Below, piece by piece: positions 10,155-21,002 of a stretch of DNA of 64,000 bases. The position numbers and the translations under genes are program-made. The stretch's first letter is position 1. Each line of letters starts with the position of its first letter. The notes under the pieces were generated by a model. It had not been told where the DNA came from and did no database searches. It was given only the letters and a program-made list of their open reading frames with translations. The stretch is from Acarospora socialis (Eukaryota; Ascomycota; Lecanoromycetes; Acarosporales; Acarosporaceae). Where the stretch lies: NCBI GenBank assembly GCA_025617375.2, contig JAMYGW020000005.1:1488001-1552000 (forward strand), read 5' to 3'.

Positions 10155-10894
10155 CTAATCCTCGTCGGACGAAGCGTCCATCGGCGCATCGCTGTCATCT
10201 TCCTCCATCGGGGCGTCTTCAGCGTCGCTGTCCTCTTCTCTTCTCCGCTTCTCACCTTGCAGGCCCTCGCCGTCGCTCCGTATTCCGTTTGTGACCGGAT
10301 CAGGCGGTTTGAGCGAGCTGGTGGCGGTTGGTGGTGGGGCGGAGGTTGAAGCTGGCGGCGCGTTGAATATGGACTGCTGCAGTTCCGTGGACGTGACTGC
10401 TCCAGCTGCCACGACGGGCATGTGATATGTTCCGTCTAGCTTTGCAACTGTGTCCGACTTGCCCTTGGCATACTGTATTTTCTGGAGGCGCATGGGGTCA
10501 GTAACAACGATGAAGCGGGCCGAAGCCACGGCATGGAAAGAAGTACCATTTCTTTGCCGAAAAAGTCGAACCCCTGCAAAGCCCTCAGAGCTTGCGTGCT
10601 TGCTTGAACGTCACGGTACACGATATGTGCTTGGCCGCGCATCTTCATCGTCTTTAAAGCTACCACATCAAGGACTGGACCGTACGTTGAGAATAACGTA
10701 TATAGTGAAAGCCGCAGGTCTTGCTTCTGAAGCTTATCAGGAAGGTTTGTACAGTAGAGACTAGAGGAACGGTTATTCGTGTGTAGTAACAGCATACGAA
10801 CTCTTTGAGGGTCGACTTACGTTTGATTCGGAGCGCCAAGGGACTGCCCACGTTTAGGAGGCCCATTATGTGATGGCATTGCTCGACCTGCCAT
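10155..10894 (-). CDS. U2 small nuclear ribonucleoprotein B''-like (Msl1/U1A family)
   Basis: An RNA-binding subunit of U2 snRNP that grips U2 stem-loop IV with the U2A' protein in the nucleus. Exons are 10894-10821, 10760-10547 and 10481-10155, encoding 204 residues. The RRM starts after an N-terminal tail of about 20 residues: NQTLYCTNLPDKLQK carries RNP2, and the MRGQAHIVY stretch is RNP1. It continues through GFDFFGKEMKIQYAKGKSD, which is characteristic of U1A/U2B''. Instead of a second RRM there is a low-complexity linker and a very acidic Asp/Glu/Ser tail. U1A is the main alternative; the single RRM favours U2B''. It is divergent from the ARPC1 gene with 253 bp between the start codons. 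Confidence 0.87.
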
Positions 10895-11147
10895 ATCGAG
10901 GCTCAGAGTGGTAGACTACCTGAGGACGTTGATATCCCAAGCACCAACGTTTGGGTGTTTCTTGATCACATTTCGATCCCTCGTGCTGTACCTTATTCAA
11001 ATGTGGACCAACCAGAAGCGAGAGAGCTTGCGCACTCTACCTAACCTCAAACGTCGGTCATCCCACGACACCAGAAACATTCATCCGACATAGCCGGCTG
11101 CGATAGTAGAGAGCTACTCCTATCGCTTGAGTTTGACAGCTATTCCG

Positions 11148-12458
11148 ATGGCCGCCCCAGAGGTTCATCATCTCTTCCATCACCCCATAGCCGACCACTC
11201 CTTCTCCGCCGATAGGCAAACCCTGGCTGTAGCGCACGAGAATAATGTGGAACTCTACGCACGATCGGGACACAAATTTACTCTACAGGATGAATTGAAG
11301 GGTCACGATAAGACAGTCACAAGTGTGGATATAGCGCCGAGTAGTGGGAGGATCGTCACTTGCTCTCAGGGTGCGTCGTCTTTCGATATCGCACCTCTTG
11401 GTTGCACAACTAGGGCTTGTCGCAAGGAGCCTTATACCTGCGGTGGACTGAGCTAAACAGCAAATCCCTACAGACCGAAATGCCTACGTTTGGGAACCGT
11501 CTTCGTCCGGTTGGAAGCCTACCCTGGTGCTACTTCGCATCAACCGTGCGGCGACGTTCGTCCGCTGGTCTCCTTCCGAACTCAAGTTCGCGGTGGGATC
11601 AGGCGCACGTGTCATTGCCATCTGTTACTTCGAAGAAGAGAACGACTGGTGGGTGTCGAAGCATCTGAAAAAGCCAATCCGCAGTACAATTACCACAGTT
11701 GCGTGGCATCCAAATTCGGTCTTGCTGGCCGCTGGGTCAACCGACGCTCATGCTAGGGTATTCTCCAGTTTCGTCAAGGGTGTGGATTCGAGGCCCGAGA
11801 GTAGCGTGTGGGGCGAGAGGCTACCATTCAATACGGTGTGTGGGGAATATCTCAATAACTCGGCTGGCTGGGTGCATGGATGCGCCTTCTCGCCGAGTGG
11901 AGATGCACTTGCATTTGCGGCACACGACAGCAGTGTGACCGTCGTGTATCCAAACGGTCCTGAACAACCACCGAAGGCAGTCGTTAGCCTCAGCACACAA
12001 CTCCTGCCCTTTGTCAGCTTGATTTGGAACGGGGAAAGCGAGATCATCGCAGCTGGATATGTATGACCTTCTTTTCCCAGGGACGATGTGGATTGGGCAA
12101 GGGTGACTGATGGTTCCTAGGACTGTGAAGCGTACCGTCTGCGTGGGAGTGAGCAAGGTTGGCAGATTGTTGGGTCCATGGAATCCAAAGGTCGCCCAGG
12201 CATTGGTGATCACCGGGAGGAATCTGCACTGAACATGTTCCGACAGATGGATCTAAAGGGAAAGGTCAAGGATGATACGCAGTTGAAGACCGTTCACCAG
12301 AACACCATTAGCACGATCAGAGCTTACGAGCATGTCGGGGGATCTTTGAAGAGGTTCAGCAGTGAGTTCTCCCATGTCCACGAAACATGAAATAGGCTTC
12401 AGATTGACAAGATACAGCGAGTGGTGTTGATGGTAGAGTCGTCATCTGGAACGTTTAG
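11148..12458 (+). CDS. Arp2/3 complex subunit 1 (ARPC1/Arc40)
   Basis: The WD40 propeller subunit of the Arp2/3 complex, which nucleates branched actin at endocytic patches and hyphal tips. Exons are 11148-11370, 11474-12060, 12121-12361 and 12418-12458, encoding 363 residues, close to the usual 370-380. Recognisable repeats include LKGHDKTVTSVDIAP, DRNAYVWEPS, TFVRWSPSELKFAVGSGARV, ENDWWVSKHLKKPIRST, VAWHPNSVLLAAGSTDAHARVFS and GWVHGCAFSPSGDALAFAAHD, ending in TSGVDGRVVIWNV. The KHLKKPIRST stretch is a hallmark of ARPC1. The last exon is only 41 nt. Start ATG 11148 gives the expected MAAPEVHHLFHHPIADHSF opening. Confidence 0.93.
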
Positions 12459-12813
12459 AACATCAATACAAAATTCATAAATCAACAAGCGACTCGTCAC
12501 AAGCTTAAAACGATGTGTGAACGTCTAATCGAACCAAAGTCCTGACCGTATGTTTGTGAGACTAATCTTCCCTCGTCTTGGGTCCTTCTAGAAGCATGTT
12601 TCGAGAAGCGTGGTTGTCCAGGCTCGACCGCAAAGAAAATCACTTCAACATCGCATACATGTCAAGCTGTACCCTTTATAGCCTGACAAAGGCCCAACGG
12701 CCTCTAGACTCGTCGATCTGGAAGTTGCTGGCGTTCTTATGAAAGAAGTCAAAGCAATAAAAGGAGCCACACACTTCCGTCCCATTCCTTTCTGGCACTG
12801 ACCGGTCAACAAG
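12459..12813. other. Intergenic gap
   Basis: A tandem-gene gap of 355 bp between ARPC1 and an unknown gene on the same strand. I see no further coding region or repeat. Confidence 0.45.
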
Positions 12814-14037
12814 ATGGGTACTTCTACCTGGCTGAACCCTCCGCTGTGGTCCCTGAGCCAGAATACTTCTATTCACCGGGCTCTCATCTCTTCAGTACAG
12901 TGCCAGCGACGAATGTCCACCATGACCAACTCCAAACGGGATGCTTTGCAATCGTCTGCCATTGCTATCGGACCAGTCTATGAGCACATGGATCTGCACC
13001 AAAGCCAACATGCAGAAACGCCCGCAAGTAAAATAACGACCGTGCCATGCCATACCCCATATGCGGCTCCAGATGACACTCTGCCAGCCTCCGGTTCTAG
13101 GGTAAACCTCAGATGTCAGTCTACCGTGCGGCGTGCGGAAGAGCCGGTAAAGACTGGCAGGCGTACCGCACGATCTCAGATCTTCTCCCCACCCATCTCA
13201 CCAATGAGCCAGCCGGTCATCGGGTCTCCAAGGCCGCAAAGTCAGAGAAGATCTTCGCCGACCAAACGAGCGGCAGCGACATCTGTAAAGGAAGAGCCCG
13301 GGCTAGAGCATGACGGCAGCTTGAGCAACAAGCTCCCGGCCGAAACCTACTTCCAGAGGTGTATGTCCGTGTCGGACGTCGAAACGCTCATGCATCCATC
13401 GCCGAGCCGGGTGTCGCTGGCGGACGCGGTCTCACAGGCGTTCAATTCGATACCGTCCCCGATGGCGGTATCGGTACCCTCCATCATGTCGTCCCCCACC
13501 TCCAGCGGCATCGCCGACCAGCAGCGCGATCTGTTTCAAGCACTAATCCGGATCTGCACGACCGCGGCGCAAACGTACTGGCGGAGTCAGTTCCGCTCCC
13601 GCTCGACGGCCGTCGTGTACCGTCCGCGCACCGAACACGGCCGATATCGCGTGGCGCCGTACGACCGCCCTGCCAGCCAGCCGTATCACGTGCTGCTGGG
13701 AGCGCACCGGCGGCGCGCACACGCGGCGGAGACGCCGCGGGGCTTGATGGATTTCCTCGTCCGCATCGCTGATGGGCTGTGGGAACGGGCCATCGCGTCC
13801 GGATCTCACGCCGAGGAGCTGCAGGCGGTGCATCGGATGGGGAATCTGTATTCTTGGGCGGACCGGGTGCTCGGCGCGGCGAGTGGGACGGTCGTCTTGT
13901 CCGACGAGACCGTCTACGCCGTCGTCATGGCGGCCAGGGACTTGGCCAGCTGGCTGCTCTGCGAAGAGGGAAAGAGGGAGATTGATGCGCTGTGGGAAGG
14001 GCGGTGGGGTTTTTGGGGCTTCGGAACGGTCGATTAG
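12814..14037 (+). CDS. Hypothetical protein, disordered N half and helical C half
   Basis: Single open frame of 407 codons; I do not recognise the family. Residues 1-200 are Ser/Pro/Thr-rich with SPP and SPTK-type phosphosite-like motifs. Residues from about 200 on are alanine- and arginine-rich and helical, with several Trp residues (ADGLWERAI, NLYSWADRVLG, DLASWLLCEEGKREID) and an end in WEGRWGFWGFG. The C half is clearly GC-richer than its neighbours (about 13,350-14,000), which also opens long shadow frames. Alternative starts exist at codons 34 and 37 (MSTMTNSKR). Function unknown; a regulatory or adaptor role is only a guess. Confidence 0.6.
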   Translation: MGTSTWLNPPLWSLSQNTSIHRALISSVQCQRRMSTMTNSKRDALQSSAIAIGPVYEHMDLHQSQHAETPASKITTVPCHTPYAAPDDTLPASGSRVNLRCQSTVRRAEEPVKTGRRTARSQIFSPPISPMSQPVIGSPRPQSQRRSSPTKRAAATSVKEEPGLEHDGSLSNKLPAETYFQRCMSVSDVETLMHPSPSRVSLADAVSQAFNSIPSPMAVSVPSIMSSPTSSGIADQQRDLFQALIRICTTAAQTYWRSQFRSRSTAVVYRPRTEHGRYRVAPYDRPASQPYHVLLGAHRRRAHAAETPRGLMDFLVRIADGLWERAIASGSHAEELQAVHRMGNLYSWADRVLGAASGTVVLSDETVYAVVMAARDLASWLLCEEGKREIDALWEGRWGFWGFGTVD

Positions 14038-14630
14038 CAGGCCGAGGGCGGTGAAGGTGAAGTGGTATGCGCGGCAGTAATCTTGTCAGAAGAACTGCAC
14101 CGCCAGTCACGCATATGAATTGGAACCTATTTGATCATTTGCGGCGAGCATTAGTATGAAAGACGTAACGAGCTATCTGCCTCCAGGATACCAATCGAAA
14201 AGTTTAGCCCTCAAAGACATCAGGGATTTGTTCCGTTGGTTGCTTATCAACCGCCTCGCCGTTCTGGTCGGAATGGCAACCCTGAGCAAAGATGGTAGGT
14301 GGTATGCACGGCCAAGTTCCGGTGCAACGACGAAGCGCAATCCTAGTCTATGTGGGATACGATACCATAAGGCTGTAAATGCTATGCATCAGGCAACGAG
14401 AGACCGAGTGCAACCGATTTTCCAGACTTGACGTACCTAGACGACAAACAAGGTTATTGGGCTTATCCAACGACAACGATTGAGATGTACGTCTATCAGT
14501 GATCCAATAACATGTAAGTCTATCAGTAACTTTGATTGACCAATCATGGAGAACAAAAGTCTATAATAATCACCGGCTCTAAATGCCTTCGCGACCTATG
14601 GACATCCGAGTGAAAAGGTATCTTATAAGA
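14038..14630. other. Convergent intergenic gap
   Basis: A 593-bp gap between convergent genes. One open frame of about 90 codons lies here on the plus strand, with no family features, and is probably chance. A short direct repeat (TCTATCAGT) occurs near 14,493 and 14,520. Confidence 0.45.
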
Positions 14631-15851
14631 TCAAAAATTCTGTGCCGGCGCGGGCTTCATCCTAGTAGTACTCCCATCCCCGTAATAGTGGCTAGTTACC
14701 ATTGAATCTTGTGTACCGTTCATGCGACCTTCGTTCATGTAGCCATACTCTCCAGTGGCAATCGATCGGTCGTGCCCATCCGTAAAGTGAGCACCACCGC
14801 TGTTGTGCCCCAATTCAACCTGAGGTGCCGAGCTTGGGTGGTGCTTCGTCCGTACCGCCGGCAGTAAGTCAATGAAGAAGGTAAACACATAGAACGTGAA
14901 AATCAGCGCCACGACCCATTCCTGATGATATGTTAATGAGCGAGACCGCATCTTCTGTACTTTCGCTGTGACTCACCAAGACAGCTCCTGCGTTCTTGCT
15001 GGTGCGATATGAGCATACGATAAAAGCGATGGCCATGCCAATCTCAACTATAATGAAAGCGAGCTTCAGCCAGAAGGAAGCCCGAAGGACACGGTGTTGC
15101 CGGAAGTGCACGCCCAGTCGTTGGTATTCCGCACAGATGAAGATAGCTGAGATGACATAGCCGCCCCTAAACCTTTGTCAACTAGGTTCATTCGCAATCG
15201 AGGGCTACGAGACTGACATGAAGAGCAGTAAAAAGCCATCGTGCAGGCGCGGATGGCGCAAGGTGTCGAAAACCGAGAGCAATATCAGACCACAGGTTCC
15301 AGCAATGGCAAATATAATCGAGAGTACAGAGAGCGCCGCCTCCGTTGGACCCGAGTTTCTAGCTAACCGGCCCGTATGACGTAGCCACCTCTCGGCCGCA
15401 AACGATAGATCAAGAAAAATAGTTGTGACACTGGTATGAGTATATAAGCGATGTCCCGCCACGAGCTCCGGAAGCACAGGAGATGTCATTACCAGCAACC
15501 AGCTATGAAGAGTGGCTTCAAGCCTTGAGCCCCGATGTCTAGCGCGACTATTAGTTCCGGAACTGAACCGTTCAACGCGATGTTGGCGCCTTGCCTGATA
15601 TATATCTGGATTATGGCTTGTCAGTACATGAGCAGTGTGTTGAGAGAGGATAGAGCGTACGCTATCCTTTGACCGCGTTCCATAGATGCATAACGCGGTG
15701 ATCCCTCCGCCAGCCAGACTATCAACATCGCCAGGAGCATTCCAAGCTATTCAAAACTTAGCAACGGGGCAGACTACTGCCGCAAGACGGAGGAACCAAC
15801 CCATGTACATGCCGAGATGATGGGCAGGATCCAGAATGAAAGAAACCACAT
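14631..15851 (-). CDS. FRAG1/DRAM/Sfk1 family membrane protein
   Basis: A polytopic membrane protein of the FRAG1/DRAM/Sfk1 family. In yeast Sfk1 acts at the plasma membrane with the PI4-kinase Stt4; DRAM homologues act in lysosomes. Seven exons: 15851-15801, 15746-15661, 15605-15595, 15538-15493, 15430-15218, 15172-14977 and 14921-14631, for 297 residues. The 11-nt third exon is required to rebuild the family motif AYISDIGAQGLKPLFIAGC, and the intron after it has a GC donor (GCAAGG). Hydrophobic segments lie near residues 1-33, 58-75, 100-125, 150-170, 180-200 and 205-225. They include FLDLSFAAERWLRH and VVALIFTFYVFTFFIDLLP. The C-terminal tail of about 60 residues is polar. The role is inferred from the family. 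Confidence 0.87.
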
Positions 15852-16615
15852 GGTTAGGAAAGCGGGTCAAGCGTCTTGACGATATCAGGAGCCGTTGAGA
15901 GAGCGCGGACGGCACATAAAAAAGGTGCCGCCCTTGCTTGGGAATTGGGAATGGTAGGGTATTGTTGTGGGATGACAAACAGGCGACGTCAACCGGTGAC
16001 ACCGCGAGGAGAAGGGAGACTTGTCCACAGACGGCCTCTGCTCTGGGTGAGTAAGGTACCTTATAGAAGGTCCAAAGAAGGAGAAAAGTACGTGTACGAG
16101 TAGGTGGTTACAACAGTAATAATCACTCCATGGCCACGGTATTCGTCTCGAAGGGCTGTCGATTCTCATCTTCCAAAAAGATCTCAACCAATTACGTCAT
16201 CTGAACTACGGAGTCCCGATTCGTCTTAGCTCCCGGAACACCCGGAAGATCTTTGGTACCTAGGGTGTACGGTCACGTGCACATTTGCGGTACGAAGTAC
16301 TTATGCTTCAGAGCAGCTACACCGTACCTGTTCATATAGAGCGAGTTGCAAATAATAGTGACCGGATAAATGTTGCCACTGTCAGAAATCACGTAAAGTT
16401 GGAGGGCACAAGGCCGATAGACTTTTGATGCGAACCGTGTGTGCCTCAGTCCATATCTCTTACGCTTTCAACTCTGTACCGATATATACATTCTACACAG
16501 TCCAGCACCCCTCAAAGACCTCCCGACGCCACAAGCCCAATGTATATCATGCGCCAAAGCCGTTGATACACCAAAGTAGAGGTAAATCATGAGTCAGAAT
16601 TGACTGCCCCAAGGA
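15852..16615. promoter_or_regulatory. Upstream region of the Sfk1-like gene
   Basis: This 764-bp gap lies between the Sfk1-like start and the stop of the next gene on the same strand. It has GGTACC/AAGGTACC motifs near 16,055-16,065 and 16,253-16,262, and a TACGGAGT half of the recurring palindrome at 16,207-16,214. No coding region is supported. Confidence 0.45.
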
Positions 16616-17950
16616 CTACCGTCGCCCCTTTCGGAGACGCACCCCTGGCATGTCAGCGGAGACGACCCTAGACAAGTAACTCCCGCGAATAGGCATTTCA
16701 TCAACCTGGATATCCTGATCATTGCCAATATCGTCATAATCCTCGTCACCTTCGCTCACATAGATCTCTGCACGGCTAGGGGCAGGCCGTAAACGTGATA
16801 AAGACGGATCGGAGGAGCTTGCGCTCATTCTGGCGTTCGCCACGTAAGGAGCGGTAGGGACGCGCCGGACAGAAGAATACTGTATATCCGGCGGGCCAGA
16901 CACGTTGCGTCTCTCCCGCAGATACGGGCTTGCCACTTGCAGTGCTGGGGGTGAGTATGTCTGGAACTGGAAAGGATCAACGACGTGTGTCTGCGCGGAC
17001 GATGCGGACCGCATACGGGGCATCCAAGCTGGATCATCGGGAAGTGGTCGGGGCAAACCCCTTGGGGAGGAGGACGGTAGACGCACAGTGGACTGGGCGC
17101 CTCCTGGTGTCGGGGAATAACGCTGAGGTGAACGCTGCTGCTGATATTGTGGCGCAGATGACATGCGCTGAGTGTGTTGGTCGCCAAGGGAAGGCATACG
17201 AGACGTCGAGGCAGATGGCAAAGCAACGGGAGACCCGTGGCCGCCAAACGGTGTATACATTGGAACGCCCTCTGAACCAGAAACAAGGATTCCTGGGGAA
17301 GATGACTCGGCTGGCAGGTGCAAGTTGCGCTGGTCTCGCCGTGCTAATGAGCTCCTACTTTTCCTCCGACCCGGTTCCGGAACCGCTGTAGTGCGGTGCT
17401 CGGGAACTCGATCGCTCCGACCATCACGTCTCTCCTTGCCACTGCCACTACCACTACCGCCCGATACAACACGTCTGTCCGCGAACTTGTCCACTTCCGT
17501 TGCCCGCAGTCTGTTGCGTTCAAGTGCGTCCAGCTCAGGCTGAGTCAACCTGACCCTGGTTTTTCCTAGCATCTGTGCACGACGGATTCGCTCCATGGCC
17601 GTCCGGACGAGCTGTTCTTCCTTGTCCCGCATCGCGACCTGTAATTCCGTTCCGCCCCGGGACTCCCTGAGACCTCCTTGGTCGTCGTCGGAAGAGTCCG
17701 AACCACTAAGGGAATCATAGCTTGCTCTATGTCTAGCTGCGAAACCCAGATCTGTACCAGTGAAAGAAAGCTCATCACTAGCGGCTTGCTCTTGTTCTCG
17801 GTGACGGTAATATTCAACCTCCTGCCCATAGTCGGTTTCGCTTTCAACTTCCTCGAAGCGGTCATACTCCTCCCAACGTCTAGCCTGCCTTGGACCCTCC
17901 CGCCTCTTCATCTCTCGCTGGCCCCTTGATGGTCTTCCCCGGTGGGGCAT
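16616..17950 (-). CDS. Hypothetical protein, low complexity, 444 aa
   Basis: Single open frame on the minus strand; I do not recognise the family. The N-terminal 60 residues are Arg/Glu-rich and tyrosine-containing. Residues 60-105 are acidic and Ser-rich, and a helical stretch follows at about 105-155 (EEQLVRTAMERIRRAQMLGK, then LTQPELDALERNRLRATEVDKF). The remainder is Ser/Pro/Gln-rich and probably disordered. The C terminus has a YVSEGDEDYDDIGND acidic patch and a basic end, RLRKGRR. Its ATG lies only 26 bp after the stop of the PRA1 gene on the same strand, in a different frame. This is very tight for a fungal gene pair and leaves almost no room for a promoter. An internal Met near residue 105 is an alternative start. 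Confidence 0.65.
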   Translation of the reverse strand: MPHRGRPSRGQREMKRREGPRQARRWEEYDRFEEVESETDYGQEVEYYRHREQEQAASDELSFTGTDLGFAARHRASYDSLSGSDSSDDDQGGLRESRGGTELQVAMRDKEEQLVRTAMERIRRAQMLGKTRVRLTQPELDALERNRLRATEVDKFADRRVVSGGSGSGSGKERRDGRSDRVPEHRTTAVPEPGRRKSRSSLARRDQRNLHLPAESSSPGILVSGSEGVPMYTPFGGHGSPVALPSASTSRMPSLGDQHTQRMSSAPQYQQQRSPQRYSPTPGGAQSTVRLPSSSPRGLPRPLPDDPAWMPRMRSASSAQTHVVDPFQFQTYSPPALQVASPYLRERRNVSGPPDIQYSSVRRVPTAPYVANARMSASSSDPSLSRLRPAPSRAEIYVSEGDEDYDDIGNDQDIQVDEMPIRGSYLSRVVSADMPGVRLRKGRR

Positions 17951-17976
17951 AACGTGTGGAGTTCGCGGCCGACCAC

Positions 17977-18507
17977 CTAGACCGCCTCCTCGGAAAAAGC
18001 ATTCTCAATCGGTCTGTCCATGAACGAGGCATGACCGAAGACGCTCACTCCGGTAGCGCCAATGAGCCATAACACGGTCGATATGGGGGACGCCCACATG
18101 CCTAAAGGCACAGCAATGACGAGAAGTCCAGTATAAAGCTGCGACGTCGTGGCACGAGCGGCGCCGAGTTCGAGATCCCTACCACCTAGCTTGCCAATCC
18201 CATACATGCCGCCCACCACTAGTAGGATGACAAAGAGTAAGAGGTAGTTTGTGAGGAGGCTGTAGATGCTCAACATGATGAACACAACAAAGTAGTTGCT
18301 TGAGAAGTAAGCGAGATTGTAATTGACTCTCGTCTGAACTTCGGAGAAGTTGGCTGGTTTCGATAAGCGTTTGAGGTCCAGGAACTCGGAGATGGGTTTG
18401 AGGTTCGCAAATCTGGACGCAATGGACTTGGAACGGACGCCGTCAAATCGACCTTGGAGATTGAGCCGAGAGGTCAAGGCCTCCAAGGGAATTTGTATGC
18501 GCGCCAT
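17977..18507 (-). CDS. PRA1 family protein (prenylated Rab acceptor, Yip3-like)
   Basis: A small ER/Golgi membrane protein that binds prenylated Rab GTPases and helps place them on membranes. One exon, 176 residues with the start at 18507 (MARIQIPLEALTSRLN). The frame is open for 12 more codons, but those read like leader sequence. Conserved landmarks are FANLKPISEFLDLKRLSKPANF, QTRVNYNLAYFSSNYFVVF, two long hydrophobic hairpins (about residues 72-108 and 125-155), and the common fungal end ENAFSEEAV. It is divergent from the ERJ5-like gene, and its stop is 26 bp before the next start codon. Confidence 0.9.
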   Translation of the reverse strand: MARIQIPLEALTSRLNLQGRFDGVRSKSIASRFANLKPISEFLDLKRLSKPANFSEVQTRVNYNLAYFSSNYFVVFIMLSIYSLLTNYLLLFVILLVVGGMYGIGKLGGRDLELGAARATTSQLYTGLLVIAVPLGMWASPISTVLWLIGATGVSVFGHASFMDRPIENAFSEEAV

Positions 18508-19225
18508 TGTGATAGAATCAAAGAAGAATGTTTGTCCAGCCAATCTATTGATTTCTATTTACTCAGGACGTCCGTCCTACCTGTAAAACCTGGTAATGGG
18601 GTGGAATCTTTCATCAGCTGTAGAGATGGTCGCTAGCTGTGGAATGATCGACTGGAAAAGCGCACCAGAGCAAGTGCGGCTAGAGAAAGGTGTGGATCTT
18701 GAGGGCTGGTATTCCCTTTGGAGATGGGACTTGGGGTCGTGAGTGAGTTGCATCCAAACTGGCGATCTTGTACTCGTAGACGAATCGAAACTGAGGTGGG
18801 TAAGGTTGGTAGAGATTTCAAAAGGGGAAGCGACCAATCAGCGCACGTGCCAAGGTTATGACGGTCCATGCCACGACGTTATCACTCTCTTTTCGAATCA
18901 GCAAACTTTTAATGTTGCCAAAGCTCGTAAGGGATTGTGGGCGTAGATGTCAATTGTATGTAGAGTGGAGAATGAGAATAATAATGAAGATATCCTGAAA
19001 GTGTTGAATGTGGGAGTCTCCCTTCCCGCCCATCATCCCATCATTGGCGCCACGTTTGGGAGCGCGACGCTAAGATTTTCTGTGCTTGAGCCCTTTGGTG
19101 AGCAATAATCTATTGTAGGCGCGACAATCGACTCACACCGAGCCTCACCAACCCCAACAGGACATGCCTTAGTATCCAATACATAGCTCGAGTGTAGCGT
19201 ATATGAGACCCACTCCGTCGTCATT
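18508..19225. promoter_or_regulatory. Shared divergent promoter region
   Basis: This 718-bp gap separates divergent start codons of the PRA1 and ERJ5-like genes, both secretory-pathway proteins. No coding region or repeat is evident. Co-regulation is possible, but I see no clear UPRE or other known element. Confidence 0.4.
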
Positions 19226-20555
19226 ATGAGGGCCCTCGTACTCTCGTTGCTACTCTGTTGCACCCTGTCGGTGTTGATCGCGGGATGGAGCAAGGAAGGT
19301 AGTTACTTTGTTACAACTGAATCTTGTCGAGCGGAAACTTACTGGCCAGAGGTAGACCAAGAAATCTTTCGCCTTAAGGACGAGGTTGAAGCCTCCGAAG
19401 GAGCTGATGTTACCTTTTACGGTATGTTTTGCATGCTCCTGAGAGTCGTCGGCGCAAATACTCATTTGATCCCCGTTACTAGACTTCCTAGGCGTGAAGT
19501 CCCGTGCTTCGCAGGACGAGATAACGAAGGCCTTTCGAAAGAAGTCTCGACTCATCCATCCGGACAAGGCCAAGCAGTCGTTCATAGCTTCACGGTTCAA
19601 GTCTAGCTCGAAGCCCAATATGGGAGCAAAGGGCAAGAAGCCTGGTGTCCGTGTCAATAGAGGGCCTTCTCAGCGCGAGATCAGGGACGCCGAAAAGCAG
19701 GCCAGCGACCGGTTCGCGCGTCTCGGTGTTGTCGCAAATATCTTGAAAGGCTCCGGCAGGGAGCGATACGACCACTTTCTGAACAATGGCTTCCCGAAGT
19801 GGAAAGGGACTGGATACTACTATGCAAGATTTCGACCTGGATTGGGCTCCGTCTTGATCGGTTTGTTCGTATTAGGTGGTGGAGCCGCCCACTACGCAGC
19901 CATGTACCTCAGCTGGAAGCGGCAACGGGAGTTTGTCGGCAGGTACATTCGTCATGCACGACGTGCCGCCTGGGGTGATGAGATCGGCATCAAGGGTATA
20001 CCAGGTATAGATACGCCTGCAAACCGCCCGTCACCGCCCCTTCAGGTGGATGGTTCCGGAGGAGCTATGGCCATGAACCGTAGGCAGAAACGTCTGCAGG
20101 AGAAGGAGAGCAAAAAGGAGAGAGACCCGAAGAAAACAAAAGGAGCCCGCGTCAACGGTAGCAATGGCACCGCTGAAGCAACAGTGACAAACGTTCCTCA
20201 TGGGGAGCGGAAAAAGGTCATTGCGGAAAACGGGAAGGTCCTTATTGTTGACTCATTCGGCAACGTCTACTTGGAGGAAGAAGGCGAAGAGGGAGAGAAG
20301 GCGGAATACCTCCTTGATGCGGACGAAATCTCACGACCTAGTTTCAGAGACACGGTGCTTGTTCGACTACCGGTATGGCTGTTCAGCAAAAGCATAGGGC
20401 GCCTTGTATCTTCGACGCATGCAACCGACTCCAGGGAGGGCATTGATGAGACGGAGAGTGGCACAGAAGAGAGCGACGAAGCTGTTGAGAGGGTCAAGAC
20501 CGCCATGAACGGTACCGCACGCAAACGAGGGAACAATCCCAGAAAGACGCCATGA
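19226..20555 (+). CDS. ER-resident J-domain protein, Erj5-like
   Basis: A type I ER membrane J-protein that stimulates the lumenal Hsp70 (Kar2/BiP). Exons are 19226-19298, 19350-19421 and 19483-20555, encoding 405 residues. A signal peptide covers residues 1-19. The J domain follows (EIFRLKDEVEASEGADVTFYDFLGV through SRLIHPDKAK), with the essential HPD tripeptide. It is interrupted by a basic, Gly/Ser-rich insertion before DRFARLGVVANILKGSGRERYDHFL, as in fungal Erj5 proteins. A transmembrane segment sits near residues 165-187 (SVLIGLFVLGGGAAHYAAMYL). The cytosolic tail is Lys/Glu-rich and acidic. It is convergent with the 124-aa gene. Confidence 0.88.
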
Positions 20556-21002
20556 TAGGATCCTGCATATGGTCTTGAATAATCGACCCAAAAGTATTCT
20601 AGCCTGCCCTTTTCACCTTACGTGGGTCGTATTTGGTACTTCTACATGTGGCCACGATCATCCTGAGTGTGCGAACGGCGAGCTTAGGATCATTGACTCC
20701 TATGAGAGATAAATGGCCTCTCAAGTTGCACACACATCCGCCAATCAGAGGGCGGAAGTACGGGAACGGCAACCGTTGTCAGTTCAATCGACTCGGATCA
20801 GTTAGATTTCCGTAGCTTTGAAGCTCCCAGTATAGCGCAGCCTAGATCTGTCTTTTTGAACGCCACACCAAGACAAAGTCTTTTCGGGTTGCATGACGAA
20901 ACCGCCGTCACGGGCATCTGCTTTTCATACTTGAACTCGAGACTCCAACATATGTGCCGCTCATCGTTCCCAATGCCCGAGCGAGCCAAGCTCAAGAATT
21001 TC
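20556..21002. other. Convergent intergenic gap
   Basis: A 447-bp gap between convergent genes. I see no coding region or repeat. Confidence 0.5.

Noticed and set aside
13113-13985. Overlapping frames on both strands in the GC-rich half of the 407-aa gene
   Set aside because: High GC removes stops in all frames; the products are Arg/Ala-rich shadows.
14156-14431. 91-codon plus-strand frame
   Set aside because: No recognisable domain or composition; lies in a convergent gap.
16905-17543. Long plus-strand frames antisense to the 444-codon gene
   Set aside because: They are shadows of a GC-rich, low-complexity coding strand and have no family features.
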